Source: Campylobacterota bacterium (GTDB lineage Bacteria; Campylobacterota; Campylobacteria; Campylobacterales; Sulfurovaceae). Taken from it: a stretch of DNA of 14,492 nucleotides. The stretch spans positions 1 through 14,492 of the forward strand of contig JAHZJZ010000052.1 of the NCBI GenBank assembly GCA_022600655.1, in the 5' to 3' direction. The notes below the pieces were generated by a model. It searched no databases and had not been told where the DNA came from. It saw only the letters and a program-made list of their open reading frames with translations. A program made the position numbers and the translations under genes. Shown piece by piece: positions 1-7,472 of the stretch (within the stretch, counting starts at the first letter, position 1; each line of letters begins with the position of its first letter).

Positions 1-2203
1 CATTAAAAGCAAAATCAGGTTCAATACCGTAGCTTTGTAACATCTCTTCGATTAAAATACGGTTCATCTCATAATCTTCAGCAACCAATACATTTAATGA
101 GATATCTGTCTGTTCTTCATTAAACATTTGACTGTTAGGCACTTGATTGTATGCTAAAATAGCATTATAAAGTATAGAAGGGGCTTCATCGTAAAGTCCA
201 ACGTGGTAGAGTATATTCTCTGCTTCTGCTACTTTAAATGCCTCTTCACTTTTATCAATTACAATAACTTTAGATGAGATTTGTGACAGTGGTTTATAGT
301 GACGATGATTAAAGGTTATGACAATATTATCATTACTCTCTCCACAAAGTAGATTTTCAAAGGTACAGCTAACGGTATCAAGGTTAAAGTTATTGAGTTG
401 TAGCATGATTTCATCATGAATGGGTTCATCATGATCTAAAACATAGATAGGATTATATTTGACTTGACTTGCTAAAGTGGGTGTTGAAGAGCAGGTCTCA
501 AACTCTATTTCAAAAAAGAAGCGACTCCCTTTACCCTCTTGGCTCTCAACTTGTAATTTACTTCCCATGAGTTCACACAGTGAAGCCCCAATACTAAGTC
601 CAAGTCCTGTTCCTCCAAAATTTCGAGTGGTACTGTTGTCAGCTTGTATAAATGATTGGAAAATGCTTTTGATTCTATCTTCAGCAATGCCTATACCTGT
701 ATCGGAAACAGAGAAGAGAACACGCTCTTTATTATCTTTTTTCGAGATATGTTTAGCATACATATCAACCGTTCCATGTTCAGGGGTAAACTTAATGGCA
801 TTATTAACTAGGTTGGTCAAAATTTGTGTAATACGTAGTCGATCCATCATAAGACACTCATCAATTGAAGAGTCAATGTTCACAATAAATGAGATATCTT
901 TCTGACTGGCTTGAGCTTTAAAAATACTCATCGCATTTCGTAAATCAATAAATGGGTTGGTTGGTGTAATGTCCAGTTCTAGATGACCACTTTCAATTTT
1001 AGAAAAGTCTAAAATGTCGTTAATGATTTTTAAAAGTATAGAGGTTGAGTTTTTAATATACTCAGTAAACTGTTTCTGTTTAGGGGTTAGATTACTTTTA
1101 AAAAGTAGGTCTGTAAAGCCGACAATACCATTCATAGGCGTACGAATTTCATGGCTCATATTTGCCATAAACTCTGATTTTGCTTTCTCTGAAGTAATAG
1201 CCAGTTCACGAGCATGTTCAAGTTCTGTAATATCAGTAAAACTAGCAATAACAAACTCATCATCTTCAAAGGCTACTGATTTTAGGTGAACACTAAAGAT
1301 GAGTTCTACACCATCCTTATCAAGTAGCAATGCTTTATGTTGTTGGTTTGGATAGTCAAAAATATCTTGAGTCCAATGTCTCTCATCAGTGGTCGCTTTA
1401 AGATAACCTTCTCTTTCAATAAAGCGTTCACAGATACACTCATAATCTTTTTTAAACATTGTGACAGATTCATAGCCCAGTATCTCTAAAAACTTGTAGT
1501 TAGCATTTAAAATACCCTGTTCACTGTTAGCCGTAAAGACAACATTCTCTTGGTCATTAAAGAGCATGTGGGCATATTTTTGCTCTTTTTCAAGTTTTTT
1601 CCCTGTCTCAACTCTGTTGGTAATATCATTACGAACAGCGATATACTCTAAAATATTACCTTGATTATCAATCAAAGGAAAAACAGTTGCATAAACATAA
1701 TAAGCAGAACCATCTTTTTTTCTATTTTTGATTTGACCTCGCCAGATTTTTTTCTGTTGAATGGTATCCCATAAATCTTTAAAGCTTGAGGCTGGAACAT
1801 CGGGGTGTCGAACAATATTATGAGGTTTGCCTATAAGCTCTTCTTCTGTGTATCCAGAGACCTCTATAAACTTCTCATTGGCATAGGTAATAACCCCTGC
1901 CTTATCTGTTTTTGATACCAAATAAGTAGCATCAATCGCTTGAGTATACTGCTCAAAGATTAACTGTTTTATATCAATTTGATCTTTAAGATTAAGATTG
2001 TGATTTTCAATAGTTTCATACGCATCTGTTAGCTCTTCGGAGTTTATTTTAATGGTATGTTCTAAAAATTCTTTCTCTTTATTAAATTCATCATAAGCAC
2101 TTTCAACACGTCTTAGGAGTTCACGTGTTGAGTCATCAAGTTGATTAAAATCAAAATCTTTACCATAAGCGTGTTTTATTTGGCGTTTTAAAAGACGGTT
2201 CAT
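1..2203 (-). CDS. Hybrid PAS sensor histidine kinase, 3' end cut by the window edge
   Basis: I translated this frame by hand: 734 codons are open from the ATG at 2203 to the left edge, with no stop. Order of parts: a charged, probably coiled-coil N-terminus (about 1-80); PAS1 (85-200) with an Aer-like segment NIVRHPD at 129-135 and WRGQIKNRKKDG at 154-165; PAS2 (205-330); HisKA with FMANMSHEIRTPMNG (phospho-acceptor His351); HATPase with N box NLVNNAIKF (464-472), DTGIGIAED (501-509) and GGTGLGLS (530-537); a degenerate receiver (about 584-685); and a second receiver beginning NVLVAEDYEMNR (704-715) with acidic pair E709/D710, cut off by the edge. No transmembrane segment is seen, so it is likely cytoplasmic. 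It starts 5 bp after the FIST gene and is probably cotranslated with it, so the FIST protein may be its input partner (inference). A GAGAG ribosome site overlaps the end of that gene. The output target is unknown. Confidence 0.93.
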   Translation of the reverse strand, partial: MNRLLKRQIKHAYGKDFDFNQLDDSTRELLRRVESAYDEFNKEKEFLEHTIKINSEELTDAYETIENHNLNLKDQIDIKQLIFEQYTQAIDATYLVSKTDKAGVITYANEKFIEVSGYTEEELIGKPHNIVRHPDVPASSFKDLWDTIQQKKIWRGQIKNRKKDGSAYYVYATVFPLIDNQGNILEYIAVRNDITNRVETGKKLEKEQKYAHMLFNDQENVVFTANSEQGILNANYKFLEILGYESVTMFKKDYECICERFIEREGYLKATTDERHWTQDIFDYPNQQHKALLLDKDGVELIFSVHLKSVAFEDDEFVIASFTDITELEHARELAITSEKAKSEFMANMSHEIRTPMNGIVGFTDLLFKSNLTPKQKQFTEYIKNSTSILLKIINDILDFSKIESGHLELDITPTNPFIDLRNAMSIFKAQASQKDISFIVNIDSSIDECLMMDRLRITQILTNLVNNAIKFTPEHGTVDMYAKHISKKDNKERVLFSVSDTGIGIAEDRIKSIFQSFIQADNSTTRNFGGTGLGLSIGASLCELMGSKLQVESQEGKGSRFFFEIEFETCSSTPTLASQVKYNPIYVLDHDEPIHDEIMLQLNNFNLDTVSCTFENLLCGESNDNIVITFNHRHYKPLSQISSKVIVIDKSEEAFKVAEAENILYHVGLYDEAPSILYNAILAYNQVPNSQMFNEEQTDISLNVLVAEDYEMNRILIEEMLQSYGIEPDFAFN

Positions 2204-2208
2204 TATGG

Positions 2209-3339
2209 TTAACTCTCGTATATAACAGTAAGTGTCATGGTTTGATTATGTAGGTTACAAGAGAGAAGTTCATTTGAAAAGGGTGCCAGTTCTCCATAAG
2301 AGTAAAACCCAACTAACTGTACATTACTACCTAAAGTATCGCCAATGCTCTCTAACTCTTCATCTGTCAACTGTTTAAGGACTAAGCGTCTCCCTACACA
2401 GCTTACAACGAGTCCTAGAGCTTTTTTTTCATTAATTTTAGATATCTGTTCAGCAGCTATTTCCGAACCATCAATAAGTCCATCAATATTGGTCTTCATT
2501 AAACGTGCAAGATAACCCTCTGGAACATCTCCTGCAAAACTCAATGATTGCGTCTCTTCATCAACACCAAGAACAGTTCGAATGATTGATTTACTCTCAT
2601 TATCAGCTTTAATACTAATAGGAAAATGTAAAGCACTTCCTGGCAAATCTTTAGCATACTCGCCCAAATACTTTTTATAAAGTTTCAGAGCAGGTTCTCC
2701 GTCAATCTCATATAAGATATTCTCTTTTGATTTAGTGATTTTTCGTAAAACGCCAAACTCATCCCACCCCGCAAAACAACCATTTTCTACGGAGATGTTT
2801 TCTCCATAGAAGCCAATGGCTACAACTCTGTTGGTTTTAGCTACATCATTTGCCATAACAACAGTTTTTTGAAAGTCTGTACCATCACCAGCCAACCCAC
2901 CAGTGATAGGAACCCCTTTTTCTACAACACTGTTGGCTCCTTTAGCCAGAGCTGAACCATTAATATTTAAGCCATCTGATAAAATAAATACATGTTTAAG
3001 GTTTTCAGAAGGCAGTGCCTCTATAAGCTCTCTCCCTAGCAGTTCTATATTATCCCCTTCAACGAAATCTTTAACGGAAATCTCTACATGACCAGAATCA
3101 AAAGATATAGCCGTGGCAACCATCTCGGTATCACGAACATTTTCATCTAATATATTCCCACTAGAAGAGCAACCAACAATCTGAGCGTTAGGGTAGAGTT
3201 CCTTCAGTCCTTCATAGACCTCAGCTTTCTCTATACTCTCTCGGTCTCCAAAAGCAAAAACAATATTGGTACTCTTTAAGTGAGTATCTTTCTCTTTTTT
3301 CCACGTATTATTTGAGTATTCTAGGGTTTCTATATTCAT
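2209..3339 (-). CDS. FIST N and C domain sensor protein
   Basis: The protein has 376 residues, with FIST_N at about 25-205 and FIST_C at about 215-365. Visible family features are VGCSSSGNI (55-63), TGGLAGDGTDF (146-156), CFAGWDEFG (188-196), the FIST_C opening PALKLYKKYLG (216-226), and VSCVGRR followed by VGFYSYGEL near the end. FIST domains are predicted small-ligand sensors (amino acids have been proposed) in bacterial signal transduction. There is no signal peptide or membrane span, so it should act in the cytoplasm. The ATG at 3339 has a good AAGGAAA ribosome site. The gene is first in a two-gene unit with the hybrid kinase; the TAA at 2209-2211 is followed by ATG at 2203. The likely role is to bind a ligand and modulate that kinase, but ligand and contact are inference. 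Confidence 0.92.
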   Translation of the reverse strand: MNIETLEYSNNTWKKEKDTHLKSTNIVFAFGDRESIEKAEVYEGLKELYPNAQIVGCSSSGNILDENVRDTEMVATAISFDSGHVEISVKDFVEGDNIELLGRELIEALPSENLKHVFILSDGLNINGSALAKGANSVVEKGVPITGGLAGDGTDFQKTVVMANDVAKTNRVVAIGFYGENISVENGCFAGWDEFGVLRKITKSKENILYEIDGEPALKLYKKYLGEYAKDLPGSALHFPISIKADNESKSIIRTVLGVDEETQSLSFAGDVPEGYLARLMKTNIDGLIDGSEIAAEQISKINEKKALGLVVSCVGRRLVLKQLTDEELESIGDTLGSNVQLVGFYSYGELAPFSNELLSCNLHNQTMTLTVIYES

Positions 3340-3375
3340 AATTATTTCCTTAAAATATATTTATTACATTAGTAA

Positions 3376-3381
3376 ATTATA
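3376..3381 (-). promoter_or_regulatory. Candidate -10 box for the FIST-kinase operon
   Basis: On the minus strand a perfect TATAAT lies about 37 bp upstream of the FIST start codon. A TTGATA is present at 3402-3407, but the 20-bp spacer is long, so the -35 assignment is weak. Epsilonproteobacterial sigma-70 promoters often lack a clear -35 box, so the -10 alone is plausible. Confidence 0.45.
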
Positions 3382-3426
3382 CTAAGAATAGGTTAAAGTT
3401 TTATCAATGAATCTTATTTTTAGTGA

Positions 3427-3449
3427 TTAATGTCTCATTAATGGACATT
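3427..3449. repeat. Operator-like nested repeats upstream of ccsBA
   Basis: Three overlapping symmetries occur here. AATGTC (3429-3434) and GACATT (3444-3449) form an inverted repeat. CATTAATG (3436-3443) is a perfect palindrome almost at its centre. TTAATG is repeated directly at 3427-3432 and 3438-3443, 11 bp apart, about one helical turn. The block covers the expected -35 region of the ccsBA promoter, which fits a transcription factor site. No regulator is identified, and short AT-rich symmetries can arise by chance. Confidence 0.35.
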
Positions 3450-3452
3450 GGC

Positions 3453-3458
3453 TATAAT
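3453..3458 (+). promoter_or_regulatory. Candidate -10 box for ccsBA
   Basis: TATAAT in the context GCTATAATCA lies 34 bp upstream of the ccsBA ATG. A second TATAAT at 3467-3472 is closer and cannot be excluded. No convincing -35 box is present; the matching position is occupied by the nested repeats at 3427-3449. The ribosome site GGAG at 3484-3487 sits 5 bases before the start. Confidence 0.5.
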
Positions 3459-3492
3459 CACCTTAATATAATTTCCACAATTTGGAGTTTAA

Positions 3493-6400
3493 ATGTTAAA
3501 AACAGTTTTGTCAATGAGGGTAGCAGCGATGCTACTTTTTATATTTGGTGTTGTTATTGGTGTAGCAACATTTATTGAAAATGATTATGGTACACAGACA
3601 GCCAAAGCACTCATATATTCAGCACGATGGTTTGAAGCTTTTTTGCTATTTTTTATTATCGTACTACTTTACAATATTTTCAAATACAAGAGCTATAAAA
3701 AAGGTAAATGGTCCATATTTATTTTTCACACTTCGTTTTTGATTATTGCTATTGGTGCAGCGATGACCCGTTATATAGGTTATGAAGGAATCATGCATAT
3801 TCGTGAAGGTGAAAGTTCAAGCACTATGGTCTCAGATGTTAAAGTACTGCAAGTAGAGGCTAAGGGTGGAGCTGATAAGGCACATTTTGAAAGACCATAC
3901 TTTTTCTCTTCTATGAGTAGGAATAGCATCTCTGAGAGCTTAAGTGTTGGTGACAAAGAGGTGAGTGTAGAGCTTTTAGACTATATCCCAAGTGCTATGG
4001 AGCAGTATGTTCCAGACCCAAATGGTAAGATGGTTTTGGCACTCAAAGTTAGCAATGGTATGCAAGGTAAAGATATCTATATCGCTAAAGGTGAACACTA
4101 CGATGCCGACTCTTTTGTGATTACTTTTGGTGATACCCATGAGCATAATGATGGAAGAGCATATTTTAATATTGTTGAAAAAGAGGGAAAACTACAAGTT
4201 GAGACTGCTTATGATATTCAAACCCTCTCCATGACAACACAAGAGGAGCAGAACCTCTCTAAAGGGTTTAATGCTTTCGAGATGAAAAAGCTTTATCGTT
4301 TTGAAAATAATATGTTAGTACTCAAAGAGGTCTATGATAAAGCCTCTAAAGAGTTTGTAAGTACTTCACTGAAAACTCAAAGTGGGAAACCTGAATTGGC
4401 AAGATTTAAAGTCTCTGTTGGTAGTGAATCAAAAGAGGTAAATCTATTGGCTTACCATGGAAATGTAGGAGAGGTTCAACGTGTAAAACTAGATGGGGTA
4501 GAGGTTGACTTAAGCTTGGGTGCTAAAGTTATAGAGTTGCCATTCTCTTTAAAACTTATTGACTTTCAGTTAGAGCGTTACCCTGGTTCTAACTCTCCAT
4601 CATCTTATGCCAGTGAAGTTACATTGACTGATCGTGAAAAAGGGATAGACGCTATGCCTTACCGAATCTTTATGAATCATGTACTTGACCATAGAAGTTA
4701 CCGTTTTTTCCAATCCTCTTATGACCCAGATGAAAAGGGTACGGTTCTCTCCGTTAACCATGACCCAGGAACGCTACCTACTTATTTTGGATACTTCCTT
4801 TTAACTCTAGGGATGATTTGGAATCTGTTTGCAAAAAATGGTCGTTTCCAAAAGTTATTAAGAGGAGCTAGAAAACTACAAGGTGCCTCTTTGGCTGTGG
4901 TTACTTTACTGATTGTAGGCTTCTCAACACCGAGTAGTGCGGCAGGATTAAGTGTTGATGAGACCACCCAAAAAGCTATGAGTGCTTATGATGAAACGGT
5001 TCTTGAAAAATTTGGAGAGTTGGCTGTTCAGAGTCATGCAGGACGAATGAAACCGATGGATACCTTAGCTCATGAAATCATCTCTAAACTCTCAGGAAAA
5101 AGCTCTATATATAAGGTTGAACCAATCGCACTGCTTTTAGGTATGACGGTTAATCCAAAGTTATATCAAGATATACCGATGATTAAGATATCTCACCCTC
5201 AAATAGCCTTAGATATCGGCTTGGAAAAGAGTGAGAAGTATGCAAAATTTACAGACTTTTTTGATGCAAAAACCAGTGACTATAAACTCTCCAAGCAAGT
5301 CAATGAAGCATCAAGAAAAAAGCCTTTAGAGAAGAGTAAATATGATAAAGAGTTAGCCAATGTTGATGAGCGTGTCAGTGTTGCTTATATGGTCTACACA
5401 GGAGCACTGTTACAGGTTTATCCTGTGCCAAAAGATGCTAACAACAAATGGATGAATCCACAAGATGCCATTAAGCAATTTCCTAAAGAGATATCAGAGA
5501 TGGTTCGTATGATGACTGTACACCTCTTTCAAGGTGTGGCTGTAGGAACTGAGAGTGGAGACTGGAAAAAAGCTGACCAAGCGATGCATCTTATTTCCCT
5601 CTATCAAGAGAAGTTTGGTTCAGAAGTACTCCCCTCAAAAACACATATAGAGATGGAGATAGAGTATAACAAGTTAGGACTCTTCGCGAAGTTGGTTCCT
5701 CTCTATCTGTTGGTTGGTATACTACTACTTATCTTTGCATTCATCAATGTACTAAAGCCAAGTTTCTCTCTTAAATGGGTGATGCGTGTTGCATGGAGTA
5801 TAACCATTGTAGGGTTTGTTCTTCATGTTATTGGTCTAGGTATGCGTTGGTATGTAGCAGGTCATGCCCCTTGGTCTAACTCTTATGAGTCCATTGTGTT
5901 TATCGCAGCATCAACAGTGATGGCAGGACTCTTCTTTGCAAGAAAGTCACCATTTACCTTAGCAGCTACTACACTCTTAGCAGGTATCACCATGGGTGTG
6001 GCTCATATGAGCTTTATTAACCCAGAGATTACCAATCTTGTTCCTGTACTTAAATCATACTGGTTGATGATACACGTTGCAACCATTATCTCAGGAGATG
6101 GATTCCTAGGTTTAGGTTCTATCTTATCTCTCTTGGTACTTATTTTATTTATACTCCGAAAAAATGGTCATGAGAACATCGACCGTTCTATTAAAGAGTT
6201 AACCAATATCGCAGAGATGAGTCTCATCGTAGGACTTTTCCTTATGACCATAGGAAACTTCTTAGGTGGAGTCTGGGCAAATGAGAGCTGGGGACGTTAC
6301 TGGGGTTGGGATGCCAAAGAGACATGGGCAGCTGTAACCATTCTTATCTATGCTTTTGTATTGCACCTAAGGTTCATTCCAAAGTTCAACAACCCATTTG

Positions 6401-6591
6401 CCTTTAACGTCGCTTCTATGTGGGCATACAGTACGGTACTTATGACCTACTTTGGGGTAAACTACTACCTCTCAGGACTACACTCATACGCAGCAGGTGA
6501 ACCTGTACCGATTCCTATGTGGGTCTACTATGGTGTGGCTGGATTGTTAGTAGTAACGCTGTTGGCATTTAGAAATAGACAAATGAAATAA
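3493..6591 (+). CDS. ccsBA: Fused cytochrome c biogenesis protein CcsB-CcsA (ResB-ResC), System II heme exporter and cytochrome c synthase
   Basis: This 1032-residue membrane protein should carry heme across the inner membrane and attach it to CXXCH motifs of apocytochromes c. The ResB half has TM spans near 8-28, 43-62 and 73-93 with conserved His79 in FHTSF, a large periplasmic region (about 100-430), and two more hydrophobic segments at about 433-450 and 466-485. A second soluble region (about 490-730) follows, containing a VQSHAGRMKPMDTLA motif. The CcsA half (about 735-1030) has multiple spans and the tryptophan-rich WWD motif at about 928-945 (WANESWGRYWGWDAKETWA). Heme-ligand candidates are His861 (LMIHV), His958 (LHLRF) and His997 (GLHSY). 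From memory, the Helicobacter hepaticus fusion has H83, H761, H858 and H897, so the last three keep exactly the same spacing here. All key residues are present and the gene looks intact. Confidence 0.97.
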   Translation: MLKTVLSMRVAAMLLFIFGVVIGVATFIENDYGTQTAKALIYSARWFEAFLLFFIIVLLYNIFKYKSYKKGKWSIFIFHTSFLIIAIGAAMTRYIGYEGIMHIREGESSSTMVSDVKVLQVEAKGGADKAHFERPYFFSSMSRNSISESLSVGDKEVSVELLDYIPSAMEQYVPDPNGKMVLALKVSNGMQGKDIYIAKGEHYDADSFVITFGDTHEHNDGRAYFNIVEKEGKLQVETAYDIQTLSMTTQEEQNLSKGFNAFEMKKLYRFENNMLVLKEVYDKASKEFVSTSLKTQSGKPELARFKVSVGSESKEVNLLAYHGNVGEVQRVKLDGVEVDLSLGAKVIELPFSLKLIDFQLERYPGSNSPSSYASEVTLTDREKGIDAMPYRIFMNHVLDHRSYRFFQSSYDPDEKGTVLSVNHDPGTLPTYFGYFLLTLGMIWNLFAKNGRFQKLLRGARKLQGASLAVVTLLIVGFSTPSSAAGLSVDETTQKAMSAYDETVLEKFGELAVQSHAGRMKPMDTLAHEIISKLSGKSSIYKVEPIALLLGMTVNPKLYQDIPMIKISHPQIALDIGLEKSEKYAKFTDFFDAKTSDYKLSKQVNEASRKKPLEKSKYDKELANVDERVSVAYMVYTGALLQVYPVPKDANNKWMNPQDAIKQFPKEISEMVRMMTVHLFQGVAVGTESGDWKKADQAMHLISLYQEKFGSEVLPSKTHIEMEIEYNKLGLFAKLVPLYLLVGILLLIFAFINVLKPSFSLKWVMRVAWSITIVGFVLHVIGLGMRWYVAGHAPWSNSYESIVFIAASTVMAGLFFARKSPFTLAATTLLAGITMGVAHMSFINPEITNLVPVLKSYWLMIHVATIISGDGFLGLGSILSLLVLILFILRKNGHENIDRSIKELTNIAEMSLIVGLFLMTIGNFLGGVWANESWGRYWGWDAKETWAAVTILIYAFVLHLRFIPKFNNPFAFNVASMWAYSTVLMTYFGVNYYLSGLHSYAAGEPVPIPMWVYYGVAGLLVVTLLAFRNRQMK

Positions 6592-6692
6592 TGATATCGA
6601 TGGTCGATGAACCGACCCTACGCGATGGTCAATTGAAATATGGTAGCGTGGGTATTCTTGCCCACGAAAAGAGTTTTATAGGAGAGATCCCC
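6592..6692 (+). other. Structured interval between ccsBA and the Nudix start
   Basis: About 100 bp that is either a short intergenic leader or the N-terminal extension of the Nudix protein, since it is in frame and open from ATG 6591. It holds two perfect inverted repeats: GGTCG/CGACC (6602-6606 and 6613-6617, 6-base loop) and CGTGGG/CCCACG (6647-6652 and 6661-6666, 8-base loop). It also holds the direct repeat CGATGGTC at 6598-6605 and 6623-6630. No U-run follows the second hairpin, so it is not a classical terminator. The stretch appears richer in GC than its surroundings. Confidence 0.45.
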
Positions 6693-7439
6693 ATGCTAAA
6701 AGCAAAAGAAGACAAATATAACGGTTTGATTATAGATACAGAGAGCATCCATACTATTGTCTCTGATTTTGAACAAGCTTTAAGCATATTACTCCAAGAA
6801 GCACAAAGCAATCAAAAAAACCTCATTTGGCTAGACCTCACCACCAAACAGGGTGAACACATCGCCATAGCCACAAACCTAGGTTTCATTTTTCACAACT
6901 GTGAAGAGCATCGTATCACACTTATCTATCAAGTTAAAAAAGATGCCTACATCCCCGTACCCCCAACCCACACCATAGGGGTAGGGGCAGTAGTCATTAA
7001 TGCAAAAAATGAACTTCTGATGGTAAGAGACCGTGTTCACACTTCAAGCTCTATCTATAAACTTCCTGGAGGCATGTTAGAACATGCTGAAGAGTTTTCT
7101 GCAACAGTAGAACGGGAAGTCTACGAAGAGACAGGAATCACTGCAACCCTAAACAAAGCCGTAGGTTTTCTAAACTCCCACCCTTTTATGTATGGTAAAT
7201 CAAATATCTACGCCATCTTCCAACTCACAGCCCAAAATAACGAAATAGAGGTACAAGATACCGACGAAATAGAAGAAGCCATCTGGATGGATGTTGATGC
7301 TTTTTTTAGCCATGAAGAGATGTCAATTTTTCAAAAAAAGATTGTTCGCTTTGCTTTAGAAAACAAGGGAATGCAAGTGGTTAACTTTGAACATGACTTA
7401 CAAAGACTTGGGAAGAAGCATATAGAGTTTTATGCGTAG
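6693..7439 (+). CDS. Nudix hydrolase with N-terminal pre-Nudix domain (NUDT6/GFG-like)
   Basis: The 248-residue protein has a pre-Nudix domain of the NUDT6 type (about 6-85; WLDLTTKQGEHIAIATNLGF followed by FHNCEEH) and then a Nudix fold. The Nudix box at 127-149 is perfect: G-x5-E-x7-REVYEETGI, the metal-binding catalytic helix that cleaves nucleoside diphosphates linked to another group X. The substrate cannot be read from sequence; NADH- or ADP-ribose-type pyrophosphatase activity is known for relatives. An in-frame upstream ATG at 6591 overlaps the ccsBA stop as TAATG and would add 34 residues. I prefer 6693 because AGGAG (6680-6684) sits 8 bases upstream and the protein then opens directly at the domain boundary (KEDKYNGLIID). 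It is cotranscribed with ccsBA, but a functional link is not evident. The TAG stop lies inside an inverted repeat shared with the convergent gene. Confidence 0.9.
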   Translation: MLKAKEDKYNGLIIDTESIHTIVSDFEQALSILLQEAQSNQKNLIWLDLTTKQGEHIAIATNLGFIFHNCEEHRITLIYQVKKDAYIPVPPTHTIGVGAVVINAKNELLMVRDRVHTSSSIYKLPGGMLEHAEEFSATVEREVYEETGITATLNKAVGFLNSHPFMYGKSNIYAIFQLTAQNNEIEVQDTDEIEEAIWMDVDAFFSHEEMSIFQKKIVRFALENKGMQVVNFEHDLQRLGKKHIEFYA

Positions 7440-7472
7440 ATTCCGTCTTAAAAAAAGCTGACAGAATCTACG
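7435..7472. terminator. Inverted repeat at the convergent gene ends, possible bidirectional terminator
   Basis: CGTAGATTC (7435-7443) and GAATCTACG (7464-7472) form a perfect 9-bp stem, extendable by GTC/GAC after one mismatch. The loop holds a run of seven A. The left arm contains the Nudix TAG stop and the right arm the TAG stop of the opposing SUI1 gene, so both messages end with nearly the same sequence. No U-run follows either arm, so termination is inferred from position and symmetry only. Confidence 0.45.

Noticed and set aside
477..905. Plus-strand open frame of 142 codons
   Set aside because: It lies opposite the hybrid kinase, whose domain motifs are continuous on the minus strand; the product is low-complexity and lacks a ribosome site.
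6647..6666. Intrinsic terminator of ccsBA at the CGTGGG/CCCACG hairpin
   Set aside because: No U-run follows the stem; the next bases are AAAAGAG.
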